A stretch of 64,000 nucleotides of DNA from Adiantum capillus-veneris (lineage: Eukaryota; Streptophyta; Polypodiopsida; Polypodiales; Pteridaceae). Shown piece after piece: positions 45,080 to 56,348 of the stretch; the stretch's first letter is position 1; every line of letters starts with the position of its first letter. The stretch spans positions 98,195,587 to 98,259,586 of the forward strand of contig CM043966.1 of assembly GCA_014529385.2 (NCBI GenBank), written 5' to 3'. The notes beneath the pieces are model-generated. The model saw nothing but the letters and a program-made list of their open reading frames with translations. It had not been told where the DNA came from and did not search any database. Both the position numbers and the translations under genes were made by a program.

Positions 45080-45538
45080 GAGTAAAAGCTAACTGCTGTA
45101 GCTCATATCTATGCACAAAAGCGGAAACAAAAACAGTTTTTTGATTCCCATTTAATCACAAAAATCTTCAAGAAAGGGGACTTAGTTTTAGTCTATTCCC
45201 TTAAGCAACACATTCTCAAGTTTAAGAAAAAGAGAAACGGACCGTTTATCATTGAAGATGTATCTCCAAGTGGAGCAGTAAAATTGTCCACCTTAGATGG
45301 TGAACCGATGGCTAATTGGATTAGTGGATGTCGTTTAAAGAAATACAATTTGCCACTAACCAATGATTTGCTAGAAAGAATGCATGTAGCCAACCAAAGA
45401 AAGATCAAATTGTCCACCTTAGATGGTGAACCAATGGCTAATTGGATTATTGGATGTCGTTTAAAGAAATACAATTTGCCACTAACCAATGATTTGCTAG
45501 AAAGAATGCATGTAGCCAAGCAAAGAAAGATCAAATGA
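45080..45538 (+). pseudogene. Family-H integrase C-terminal module with 126-bp duplication
   Basis: VYSLKQHILKFKKKRNGPFI is a GPY/F-type module. The segment KLSTLDGEPMANWI through MHVANQRKI then occurs twice, in frame (45281-45406 and 45407-45532, 42 codons each). It ends at a TGA (45536). The copies differ at very few sites (for example ISGC/IIGC). Reading continues in the same frame into the protease-like domain. Confidence 0.8.
45281..45532. repeat. 126-bp in-frame tandem duplication
   Basis: AAATTGTCCACCTTAGATGG at 45281 and 45407. The period is 42 codons, so it lengthens the protein without breaking it, unlike the 106-bp and 157-bp cases. Confidence 0.95.
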
Positions 45539-46214
45539 CAACAGGTTATTGATGAAGCCCAAGAGGAAGCTAGGCTTCGAGTACTCAAGCGGAAAGCTAC
45601 TCTCAAGAATCAACAGATACCGATTCCCATCAACACTTTGGAAATAGATGATCGACAATGGGAATTACCTAAAGATGCAGTTTCAACAGATGATGACTGG
45701 TTTGACGGAATGGACCTGCGCATCAAAGTACAGCTCAACAATCATAGCACCAATTCTTTGGTCGACATAGGATCTAGAGTAAATGCAGTCAGTTATTCCA
45801 CATACAAGAAGGCCACAAGTCAAGCATTGACTGCATGAATAGCGACAATCAAAGGATGCAACAAGAACCCAATCCCAACATTGGGAGTAGTCAACTTGAA
45901 CGTGATAGTACATGGATGTTCAAGTCCTCATCAATTTGTATGCTTGCCAGATGAACACATGAATGAGACGATGATTCTTGGAATTCCTTGGATGCAAACA
46001 TACAAAGTAGTACCAGATTGGGATACAAATCAGCTAACGCTATCAGCTAGAGGAGGGCAACTCATTGTTCCAATTGCACCAAGCAAAGAAGAATGGAAAA
46101 GAAGCAATCAGCAGACCAAACCACGAAGTAGTCAATCTTTTCCATCCCCTCGACAATTAAATGCTACATGTAGCATGCAAGGAGCTAGGCAAATTTGGGT
46201 AGCAATGGCGAGTT
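45539..46214 (+). pseudogene. Aspartic-protease-like domain downstream of integrase
   Basis: The frame of the integrase C-terminus continues past the TGA at 45536 through an EAQEEARLRVLKRKATLKNQ helix and NTLEIDD. It then reaches LRIKVQLNNHSTNSLVDIGS with RVNAVSYSTYKKA, a D-I-G active-site motif. After a TGA at 45836 come GVVNLNVIVHGCSS, FVCLPDEHMNETMILGIPWM (ILG motif) and VVPDWDTNQLTLSA. This is a retropepsin-type fold. Proteases normally stand before RT in Ty3/gypsy elements; here one follows integrase in the same frame. It may be a second protease, a relocated one, or the start of another polyprotein. Confidence 0.72.
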
Positions 46215-46592
46215 AAGTCTCAAAAGACTCCAACAAACCATGCAGCACCAAACCGACCAAGCTACCAATGGCCAGAAAAAGCTCTACAACAATCAAAAGT
46301 GCTACCAACAGCTCAAGCAATCAGTGTGCTAAAGCATCCTGATGGTACAATTAAACAGAGAGCACACAAGCTACAAGATTTGCTCTTTGGAAGACATCAG
46401 CAGCAAACCTCGACATCGGAAACCCTTGAGTCAATTACTCAAGACCCAGCTCTTGCACAACATATTGGTTTGAATTGCATTGATCTTCATAGCATGGTAG
46501 AACCAACTACGGCTATGCATAGACACAATTGTTCAAACCATGCACACAGTCATCCTGGAGTACGCTATCTAGGAGGGGTGGAAGGGCACTAA
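46215..46592 (+). pseudogene. Family-H C-terminal tail
   Basis: Blocks RQIWVAMAS (just upstream), then TIKQRAHKLQDLLFGRHQQQ and TSETLESITQDPAL match a minus-strand fragment at 57484-57960 (SQQIWVPKMF, RTIKERAQLLQDLLF, KTLEYNTQDPPL). The shared tail shows that the post-integrase region is a regular part of this family. Role unknown. Frame ends at 46592. Confidence 0.6.
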
Positions 46593-48803
46593 GTACTAAG
46601 TACTAAGTAATTAAGAGCAACGTTTGAAGAGGGAGGAAAAAGCTCGATGTTAACGTGTGATTTTTTGCAAAATTACCTAATAATTTATCATCAAGGAAAA
46701 ATTCACTGATAATATCTTCCCGATGAGTGTAAATAGTGTATATACTATCAGAAAATCATAAAAAATAGTCATTTTTTGGATATTTTTCATCATTTTTATT
46801 GATAATGAGGCTTAAAATTAGAAAAATCCAACAAAAAACAATAAAGCTATGTTTTTCAAGGGATTTTCTTAATTATTGGATTTTTACTTTATTTTTTTAG
46901 AGCATTTTGCTATTTTCTTTGATTTTTTCAAATAAACAGGTCAAAAATTAATAATAAATAGCAAAGAATCTTAGATGGAAAAACGAAAGACATGATGGTG
47001 ATCAGAAAGACAAGGCGGACAAGCAAAAAAAATTTCAATGAAATCAGAAGATGGAAGCGAGAAGCCTAAATTAGGCGGCCAGGCCTAATTTTGTAAAATT
47101 CTTGCAGAATGAGCTATAAGAATCCGATAAGGGAAATTTTTGAGTCTAACATAGATTTCACGGTCTAGTAGGACTAACGAGGGAATCTAGGGAAATTTGG
47201 TTCAGGAAGTCTTGGTATAGATATCCAAGGTAGGCTAAAACCACCTCATTTCCACTTGCAGCTTTTGCAGAGAGAGATTTCGGCCTCTTTTGCGCGACTT
47301 TTCTGGAGCCCATAGTTGACCATTTTCAGCGCCGTCTCACACGAGACATGAGGGGTAAGTTCTTTACTCGTCAATGATCCATTTTGTATGGCCGGTAGCA
47401 AGTTTAAAGCCATAGAAAAAACCCTAGAAACCGAGCAGTGCACGAAGACCTACGACCTAAAACTGACCATAGCGGCTTGCCAGCTTGACCAAATCAGATG
47501 GGATTTGAACCATAGCATGCCCTAACATAGTAGAACCTTTCTATATCATCAGTTGACCAGTCGGCTGGGGTCGAGGGGGTCCCGAGTAGAAAAGTTAGGT
47601 TTTTGGCAAATGCCAGAATTTCGACGCAACTCCACAGATGGCTTGCCTATGAGGTCCATATACAATGTATATGACTGGTTTGGTGAAATCCATCAAGCAA
47701 AGCCCTCGAAAAGCAAAAAATGGCTTGAAAGATTACAAAGCGTCAAATTCGACATACGGAGTCCATTTCTGACTCCAAATGAGCCAAAAATGGACAGGTT
47801 GCTTCACGACTATGTTGCGGACAAGTCCAAGGCTTCAAAGTTGACCGACCAACCCAACAGGCACTGTAGTCACAAAAAGTGGTGATTTCAAAGTCGACAA
47901 AGCACAAAGTGATGCCGGCATGACCAAACTTGATCAAATTCAATTTAGGACTTGTATTAGGTGTATGGAATATGTCTAGGTCAAAATTTGTAGATTTTGC
48001 AAAGATTTTATCACTGTTGTAAATAATCATGATTATTTACTTTTGCATTAGTTTTTCTTGAAAATTGTCACCTCACCCCATCTATCATGTGTACACACCT
48101 ATTACATGCCAAAAATCAAGTATGAGCCAAAATGACCACCCATTACTTGGAAAATTGTCAAAAAACGCAAAGAAGTCTTTGCAAACCAAATTTTGGGTTA
48201 TGGACAACATTTCTTGATCCAAATCACTTCATATCTCATACCCAAGGTCTATACAATGCCTAGAACCAATTTGTACCAAAAAATATCAATTTTGGAAGAA
48301 AAGTTAATAATCGCGATTATTTACTTCTGGTCAAAATTGGGGAATTTTGATATTTTGCCATCATATATCCAAACTACATGATGTGTTAAGCCCACTAGCC
48401 AATTTTGAATCAATTTGGAGCTCAAAATCTCAAATTTACTCTATATCTACTGTTTCAGAGACCTAAAGCCAAAATCTGGTACCATTTTCACCCTATGCAT
48501 CCAAATGAGCCCATAGTTCACTCAGAGCATGTATTTGGTATATACTTCAAGCCTATAAAGCCAAGTTTGCAAAAAGTTGAAAATTTTCCTCAGTTGTAAA
48601 TAATCACGATTATTTACTTTGGTTGCAAATATTTGTTTTGACGACACAGTTTTGTTCCTTGCATGTTTTTATGCATCTTTGCTTGTTCAAAAACTGATTT
48701 GAAGCAAATTGGACCAAATTGTCAGCATTTCAGTCTAAAGGACATTTCAGAGAAAATTCCAACAAATCTGCTAACTTTGCACTCTATTCATTGAATAGGA
48801 GCC
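46593..48803. other. Non-coding leader/LTR-like region with palindromic repeats
   Basis: A purine run (GAAGAGGGAGGAAAAAGC, about 46626) precedes TGTTAACGTG at 46645, a possible polypurine tract and LTR start. No LTR end was found. At 48019-48040 is a perfect 22-bp palindrome, GTAAATAATCA and its mirror. Near copies lie at 48303-48324 and 48596-48617, about 284 and 293 bp apart, each set in similar surroundings (GTCTA or GTATA lines, then TTTG-AAA). The region looks like diverged repeats of about 290 bp in a long leader. No coding domain was seen; the 110-codon frame at 47553 has none. Confidence 0.55.
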
Positions 48804-51257
48804 ATGCAAGCAGTGGAGAGGGCTAAAAGGAAGCTCAACCAAAAGGAGAAACTACAAGAACTACCCGCTTATCAACTAGACCCCGAGTTAGTCAAAGTAG
48901 CCAAGGCATCATACCTCTCTAGAGAACAGCTAGAAGAGCACCACACTATAGTCTTCACTGGCAGATTCAAAAGTGAAGAAGGGCATCAAGTGGAGTTGAA
49001 ACTCCTGTCCAAAGAAGTCTATGATGTAGCCGCAAAGCCGGAGACAAAAGAGGCTAACCGCAGGCTGGGACTCAGGGATTTCTACGAACAAGAGCCTTGG
49101 GGAGTGGATTTTCAGAAAGCTTATGAGCTTCTATCCACAATCAAAGAAGATGGAACTGCACAGATATCCGACACCCTAGGGAACAAGTTCTAAGTAGTGA
49201 TCACTAAAGAGATAGTGGCAGAGGCACTCAGACTGCCCAAAGAAGGAATGACCATGTGAGCAAGGGATAGGAAAACTGCAGGAACATTTACCAAAGAGAC
49301 AGTCGCGGCTACATTCATCAACCTTATTCACAAATAAGTGGAAGAGCCAGTCCGCTTGTATCACCAACACTTCCATTTCTTGGCAAAAAGGACACCAAGG
49401 TAAACTACGTCAAATCACGCCGTGGCCACCACATTCACTCAAGTTCTCAAGTCAACAACAAGACAACCAGTGGACCACGTGTAGTATGTCTTGACAACTT
49501 TGAAGGGCACTAAGAAGAAAGGAAAAATCACTTACTTGGGTGCGCTAGAGACTCCGTTCAACATCATTAAACCGCAGCACAAAGGCCAAAGAACTTGAGA
49601 TGGTGATCGACGCTCTCCAAGGAGAGTTAGAAGACAGGATGACTATCATCATCGATCTTCAAATGCAGGTGCAAGAGATGAAGACAAAAGATGAACAACA
49701 TCAGCTAGCTAGAGATAGGCAGCAAAAAGAAATGGAGGAGTTAGGTGATCTACTCACCAAATTATCTGATGCCTGCAAAGCAAAAGACAAGCAGCTGACA
49801 AAAGTTATGAATGAACTTCTTACGACATCTCTGTCAGCTCAAAAAATTCAGGTGCAATTAGGTGTTGCCAATGCTCCTCTACAGTAATCTAGTTAGCGGA
49901 TCAATGATCATGCAATTTTCTTACGGCAAATAAGAGAAAATCCAGTCGTGGCCTCGATCAAAGGAACTGACAAAGTATACAAGGCACCCGAGAAGAAAAA
50001 AAAAGATCTTGAATTGGAATTAAAGTTGGAACAATCACAACGCAGGGACCTAGCACTGATGCATGTTCAAAGAGAAGAGGAGCTTCTAAAGGAAATAGTA
50101 GAGCTCAAGCGAGTTAACCAACTCCTCAGAGATGGGAAACTAGACATGCACGAAGAGGCAGTCACTTCATAGCTGCCATAGATAGACATACCCTCGGTCT
50201 CATTTGTTGAGTTTGAGACATAGTCCACAGCAGAGCCAAGTGGTAATGAGGATTTTTAAATCAATATCACAGATGCACACACAGTGCTAATGGTCCAACT
50301 GTCAAAAGCTGAAGAAGATGCACTGAAGGAGAAGATCACCCTAGAGGTGGATGAGCAGTGGAAAGCCGCAATGGATTGGGAGTTGAGAGTTTTACACTCT
50401 GTCAACGTCACTCAGCTCACTCCCAATCAGATCAATGCGCAATGGAATTAACAATCCCTGCCATACCCTCTCATCAAAGTGGAACTATTACAGGTGAAAG
50501 AGAGGCTGTACAAAGATATGCAAGAAGATGGTGCAGATAAAGACCACCCAAAGTGGAGGTTAAGCTGACTGAACAAGAATCCAAGATACTTGATTCTGTT
50601 CACAAGAGCATGTGCAACCCTTCAAAGAGATCCAACCTTCTATCCTGTACCTAGAGTAAGGACATGGCAAGAGCACGAAGCATTGACAAAGAAGAGGCCA
50701 ACTTTGATTAACTTCCCCAGACTGCCAGCTCTAGAGAGAGGACAAGCGACAGAGGAATACATGGTGAAAACCCTAACGGGTGCCATGTCTTTCTTCAAGA
50801 GTCTACCAGATCTCTCCTGTGCCATGTTATATAAAATCTGCAGAATGTTGCTCACAAGTATACAAGTTTTTAATGAGCCTGAGCAAACAAGAGCCCCACG
50901 GATATCATTTTTGGAAGGTAACAAAGGCTTTGCTACGATCTGAGTAGTCAGCCTTCAGAAGAAGTCCTTTATGGATTCAATGCCAGATGTATGTTCTTGT
51001 CATCAGATAATATGCTGGCCTTTGAAGAAGCTTTCTACACTGGATTCTTCACCTAGCCAACGAAGATATTTGCACCGGTGATCAGCAACCTAACACCCAG
51101 GTTTGTAGGCTACTCAGCGGTGGAGCTGAAGAATAAAGTGACAATGCAATTTTTGCAAGTGCCCGATAAAGAAAGAAGAATCAAATACCAAAAGGCACTA
51201 GATGCGCTTAAAGACCGCCTCGCTAGCTGTCAACCCGAAGACTATTTCAGCCCATAA
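48804..51257 (+). pseudogene. Coiled-coil gag-like or extra ORF of an LTR element
   Basis: The ATG at 48804 opens 129 codons (YLSREQLEEHHTIVFTGRFK, KEVYDVAAKPETKEANRRLG, YEQEPWGVDFQKAYELLSTI), with more after a TAA: VITKEIVAEALRLPKEGM and LYHQHFHF. Frames at 49600-50172 are strongly coiled-coil (KQLTKVMNELL, KKDLELELKLEQSQRRDL). A further block at 50590-50940 (EALTKKRPTLINFPRLPALE, CRMLLTSIQVFNE) continues to 51257 (PRFVGYSAVELKNKVTMQFL). I do not recognise the family. It stands directly before a polypurine tract and LTR, and a relative is at 10780-11283. It could be the Gag of a gag-only element or an env-position ORF downstream of pol. Confidence 0.6.
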
Positions 51258-51278
51258 AGCTGTGTCAAGGGACGACAC

Positions 51279-51297
51279 AGGCGAGGAGGGGAGGAAT
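51279..51297 (+). other. Polypurine tract
   Basis: GGCGAGGAGGGGAGGAA stands directly before TGTTAGCAAC, a canonical plus-strand priming site and LTR junction. Confidence 0.8.
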
Positions 51298-51713
51298 GTT
51301 AGCAACAACCTAACACAGACATCATTTTTCGGAGTTCTCTTTGTAAAACATTTATTATCTTGATAAATTGGGAATATTGTAACTCCTATTTTCTCGGATA
51401 AACTCTATAATTAATGATCTGGGGCTACAAGCTTCTAGATTGTATCAGCCAGTCATTACCTAGCTTTGGTAGAACTCCAGATTATTGGTTTTGACCACCC
51501 AAAAACCTTGGCTAAGGTATAAAAGCCAATTTTTGTAAGTTTTTTAGAGTTTTTAAATAAGAAATACATAGTGTGAGCTAACAGCACTCACTCATCTCCT
51601 TCTTGCACTTCCTACTTCCTCCCCGATTGTCACATTGCAATCGTGTTTGTTGCATTGCAACCGTAGGTAAGCGCTCTACGCATTGACGTAAGTAGTTCAC
51701 AATATTTTGTATC
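51298..51713 (+). repeat. LTR with both polypurine tract and primer site at its edges
   Basis: Starts TGTTAGCAACAACC after the polypurine tract. It contains TATAAAAG at 51529, a transcription-start-like region and poly(A)-like AATAAG near 51567. It is followed at about 51714 by TTTTGGCATCGCCGACCCGC, which resembles the TGGCGCC-type primer sites. It could thus serve as 3' LTR of the element on its left and 5' LTR of one on its right. The right edge is uncertain by about 15 bp. Confidence 0.65.
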
Positions 51714-52854
51714 TTTTGGCATCGCCGACCCGCGGCCTAATTTCATCATAACTAGGAATTTACACTTTCATATAAAAAACTAAGCATAGGTGGAGTATTG
51801 AGGAATCATTGCTAAGCATTTAGATGCATTCTGGGTCAAAAACGACCAGGTCAAAAATCCACTGCTGTTAATAATTGTGATTTTGGAACTTGACCTAAAG
51901 TGGGGTTTGAGACCATAAGGATGTGTGCTTAGGTCTTATAAACATGTCCTAGAAGTTTCATTATGTTTGGATGTCATCTGATGCTGTAACGGATGTGATT
52001 TGTTTGCTGATGAACGATTGGCTTTTGGTGATTTCAGTCACTTGAGTGTAGCCTGAGTTAGATGCGAGTTGTTAGTTGTTTTTCGAGATATTGAAAACCT
52101 CTTGTAGCCTCTATGCACTAGTTGAGTCAGCTTCATCCCATAGATTGACAATTTAATTGTGGTTCTCGCTAATGCTGCAATAAGATAGGATGGTGAGGTT
52201 AGAAATGCGTCCCACATTCCATCATTGGTTTGTATCTTATGTCTACAAACATTCTAGCACCTAGCAGTAGATTTTGTTGTCCTAAGGTAGGATGTGGCCT
52301 TGAAAGTCCTATTGGTCCTGTCGCACTCCCCAAGCGTATCTAGGTGGAGTAGATGCTACTACATTAGGTTGTACATACCTCTCCCAAGCCTATTCCATGC
52401 CATAGTAACACTCTTCTCTCATATGGTTTGTCCGCTTTCTCTCAATTTTGCACCACTTAAGCTTCCTCAGATCAACATTTACAAGAGGAGCTATTGTCTT
52501 GACCATTTTGTCGATAAACTTTTTTTAATTGGTAGGCACCGTTGGTTTCTCAATGGACTCACTTGTTTGTGAGTCACTGTGCTCAGAGGATGTATCATCT
52601 TCTTGACTCTTAAAATAATTTTATTTATATTCCTCACAATTATTATGAGGTCCCCACCCCATTACCATATCCATTTGGCAAAAGGAGGGTACCTAACAGG
52701 TCGTTAGGCCTTAATCGATTGAGAAAAGCATAGTCAAATAGACAAGATTTCTAATGGACAGAATCTTTTCACCAAGTAGCTTTAGTCCGAGCCATTGAAA
52801 AGGGTTCCTAGCCCTGTTACGCACGGAAAGCATGAACTAACACAATAATCTAAT
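51714..52854. other. Leader-like sequence, then no gene seen
   Basis: 51867 carries GTTAATAATTGTGATTTTGG, a decayed fourth copy of the palindromic motif at 48.0-48.6 kb, supporting a related leader. From about 52300 to 52854 nothing is recognisable. Confidence 0.45.
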
Positions 52855-53133
52855 GCTCCTAATTCTCACCTTTCAAAAGAGAGAAAAACCAAATGCATTT
52901 TTCCCATAATTTTTAGAGGCACGTGAAGGAGAGGAGCTGGGATCATAACGGAAGAGAAAGAGGAATACACACACACTCTCACACTCACACACCACCATAG
53001 CCTCACACATAGGTTGGGGGGGAAGAGCCATCACACACTGTGTGCCCCCTTTCTTTCTTCTCTGTCTTATGTACACTTAGGGTTAGTAGTAGTTAGTGAT
53101 GGGCCGTCGGCCACATGTCCATTAAACCCAACA
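52855..53133 (-). repeat. Copia family-G 3' LTR
   Basis: On minus it starts TGTTGGGTTTAATGG right after the polypurine tract AAGTGGGAGAA (53134-53144). It includes a GGGCCGTCGGCC near-palindrome and a (CA/GT) tract at 52970-52990. The left edge is approximate. Confidence 0.7.
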
Positions 53134-53188
53134 TTCTCCCACTTGATGGCCAATGTGGGAGGCCACAAGAATGTGAGAGAACCACTCT

Positions 53189-53554
53189 TCACCCAATGCC
53201 CATCAGCTCATGAAAATGTTGAAACTGATGGCTGGAGAGACTTTTAATGAGTGCATCCGCTGTGTTCTCTGATGTAGGAATCTTCACGAAATTAAGGCTC
53301 TTGTTTGCTAGGCATTCACGACTGAAGTGATAACACACATCAATGTGTTTCATTTTGGAATGAAAAACTGGATTATTAGCCAAGGTAGTAGCACTCCGAC
53401 TGTCACAATGAAGATCTACTATACACTGCTCCAATCCAACATCTTTCACTAGGCGAGCAAGCCAAATAGCTTCTTTGCATGCCTCACTCAATGCAACATA
53501 ATGTGCTTCTATTGTAGAAATATGTGTACAGTCTTGAAGGACGGATATCTCCAA
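53189..53554 (-). pseudogene. Copia family-G RNase H
   Basis: IEAHYVALSEACKEAIWLAR, VDLHCDSRSATTLANNPVFH and HIDVCYHFSRECL, then ENTADALIKSL, form a copia RNase H C-half. The N-half (IQGFVDSDYAGCVDSHKSTT) is in the overlapping frame to its right (53509-54162), so one frameshift separates them. It ends about 45 bp before the polypurine tract, as usual. Confidence 0.85.
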
Positions 53555-54860
53555 GAAATAGTAGAACCAACAAATATATAAATCTTGCCTGTTGTTGATT
53601 TATGACTATCAACACAGCCTGCATAATCACTGTCTACAAATCCCTGAATGGATGACTCTCCACGACCATAGCATAAATGTATATTTGCAGTGCCACTCAA
53701 GTATCGGAGAATCGACTTGACAACATCCCAATGCTTTTTACCAGGGTTAGGCATAAATATGCTGACAACTCCCACTGCATGTGCAATGTTAGGTCTTGTA
53801 GCCACCATGGCGTACATGAGACTACCACAAGTTGAAGCGTAAGGAACCTTAGCCATTGCAGCTTTTTCCTCAGTAGGTTTGGGATAGTCTTTCTTGCTAA
53901 GTTTCAAATATGCAGGCAATGGAGTACTCAAAGCCTTCCCCTTATGCATGTTGAAACAATCAAGAACCTTATGCACATTCTCTTTTTGAGAAAGGTACAA
54001 CAACCTCTTCTTAAGGTCACGAGTAATGCGCATACCCAAGATGTGATTGGATTCACCCAAATCTTTCATGTCAAATTGGCTTTTCAGCTTGTTTTTCAAG
54101 GCAGAAATGTCCTTCTTGGAATGACAAAAAATAAGTATGTCATTTACATAAAGGATAAGCATAATAAATTATCCATTGGGTTGTGTTTTCACATAAAGAA
54201 ATGGATCTTCATTACTGCGCTTATAGCCTAGGGAATGCATAAATGCATCAAAATTTTGATACCATTGTTTGGATGATTGCTTCAAGACATCGAGACTTTT
54301 CAGAAGCTTGTAGACCAAATTTTCCTTGCCCTTTAGCACAAACCCTTCAGGCTGCTGCATATAAGAGATCACCATGTAAGAAAGGTGAAATGATATCCAT
54401 TTGATCAAGCTCTATATCGTCAGTGGCAACCAAAGCAAGCAACATTCTCAGTGTGGTCATCTTGACCACTAGAGAAAAGATTTCCTAGAAATCAACACCA
54501 TATTATTGCTTGAAACCTTTGGCCATTAAACGAGCTTTGTAATTGTCAATCTTCTTCTTGTAAACCCATTTACAAGGCAATGCTTTCTTACCTTTTGGCA
54601 ATGGAACAAGTTCCCATGTTTTGTTCTTTGCAATACTGGACACTCCCTCTTCATAGCATGTTCCCATTGAACCTTATCATTGGCTAGCATAGTCTCTTTC
54701 TAACAAGAAGGCTCACCACTATCTATCAACAAAACAAAATCCATGCCTGGAACAAAATGTTTTGGCAAATGTGAGACTCTTTGAGATCTCCACGACTGAT
54801 CAGAACTCATATTAGCCTGTGTAGTAAGTGGCTCCAGAGCTGTTTGGACAGGAGGTGATA
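53509..54860 (-). pseudogene. Copia family-G reverse transcriptase
   Basis: The N-terminal part (54400-54560) has stops around FSLVVKMTTLRMLLALVATD. Then 54408-54169 has QQPEGFVLKGKENLVYKLLK, QSSKQWYQNFDAFM. The 217-codon frame 54162-53509 has LILYVNDILIFCHSKKDISA, DMKDLGESNHILGMRITRD and GSLMYAMVATRPNIAHAVGV. The catalytic YVDD box reads YVND, so the first Asp is lost. A TAA separates the last two parts. Confidence 0.85.
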
Positions 54861-55790
54861 CATCAAAAAATGTCACTTTTTAGAATTCAACCTCTTTCAC
54901 TCATTGTCTATGCACCTTATTCTCATTAAAGACAACATCACTGCTATGGATCACTGATCAACTTTTTGGATTCCATAAACTATAGCTAGATTGACCATCT
55001 ACACCATAGCCAATGAAGATGCATTTCTTGGACTTAGGATCTAGCTTAGCTCGCAACTCCTTGGGAACATGTGCATAAGCTTTACAACCAAATGTGTGAA
55101 GTTTTTCATAAGACAATTTATGTCGTGACCATAACTCCAAAGGTACACAAAATTGTAGTGAAGCATGTGGTAATCTATTGATCAAGTACATGGCTGTGTA
55201 TAATGCTTCAACCCAGAGTGCTTGTGGTAAATTAGCATGTGATAGCATAGACATAATCCGCTCTTGGATGGTCCTATTCATTCATTCTGCAACACCATTT
55301 TGTACAAGGGTATAAGGAGCTGTAAACTCATGCTTAATCCCCCTACTTGAATAGAATTCTATAAACTCTTTGGAGACGTATTCTCCGCCATTATCTGAGC
55401 GCAAATATTTCAAGTTATGTTCATACTAAGTTTCAACACTAGATAAGAACTTCTTGAAGCAAGAAAAGGTCTCATCTTTAGACTTCATGGCATAGACCCA
55501 AACATGCCGTGTTGCATCGTCACAATGAATGTAATATAATAGGATGCACCACCATGGAATTTAGAAGGCATAGGCCCACATAAATCATTGTGTACAAGCT
55601 CTAAGGGTTTTCTTTCTTTGTTAAAAGAATGTGTATGATGTGTCCATGTTTTCTTTCCATAGTGGCAGTGCTCACTAAAGGGAAAATAAAAAAATGACAA
55701 GATCGATCTCCATAAGGCTTGACTTGTTGCAAAGGGTTATGCAAAGCAAAAAGGCATAGATTATGAAGAACTTCCGCTCCCACTTGTTGT
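54861..55790 (-). pseudogene. Copia family-G integrase
   Basis: From the right: QVKPYGDRSCHFFIFP and HCHYGKKTWTHHTHSF (end of the zinc domain), LELVHNDLCGPMPSKFHGGA (first Asp), and after stops a second-Asp block with SDNGGEYVS (about 55395) in another frame. Then the open block 55281-54958, MNRTIQERIMSMLSHANLPQ and WVEALYTAMYLINRLP, follows directly behind the Glu helix. It continues YEKLHTFGCKAYAHVPKELR. Protease and gag are missing: at about 55791 the sequence switches to family A on the other strand. Confidence 0.82.
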
Positions 55791-56348
55791 ATGACTACTG
55801 TGCGTTTTCTATGTACATTGGTAGCTCATTTTGGTTGGGATGTACATCAATCAAAAATTGGTACTACTTTCTTGAATAATGACATATTTGAGGAAGTTTA
55901 TGTAGCGCAGCCTCGCGGTTTTATCAAGAAAGGACAAGAGGACAAAGTATGCAGATGTAACAAGGATTTGTATGGGTTGAAGCAATCTCCTCGTAATTGG
56001 TATGAGAAAGCTGACAATCGTTTGGTCAAACGAGGCTTTTGTAAAGGTCCAACAGAAAGCACATTGTATTTAAAGTGTGAGGGTGATGAACTTCTCATTA
56101 TTGTTCTTTATGTAGGTGATTTGTTGATCACTGGAACTAATGAGAGACATATTCTTGAATTTAAGGCTGATTTGAATGCTACTTTCAAGATGAAAGATTT
56201 GGGGCTGTTGCATCATTACTTGGGCATACAATTTAAGCAGTGTGATGGTGGTATTTCCTTGTGTCAAAAAAGGTACATAGAGAGATTGCTATGTAGGTTT
56301 GGACTTGAGGTTGCAAACCTATTGCCATTCCCATGGAAACAAGCTTGA
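55791..56348 (+). pseudogene. Copia family-A reverse transcriptase
   Basis: 185 open codons: MTTVRFLCTLVAHFGWDVHQ, NNDIFEEVYVAQPRGFIKKG, DLYGLKQSPRNWYEKADNRL, LLIIVLYVGDLLITGTNERH, MKDLGLLHHYLGIQ. The catalytic YVDD reads YVGD, so this enzyme is dead despite the long frame. A frameshift near 56320 leads into the tail. The fragment starts mid-RT at a junction with inverted family G. Confidence 0.87.

Noticed and set aside
47553-47885. 110-codon frame in the leader region
   Set aside because: No domain, inside leader-like sequence with diverged repeats; probably chance.
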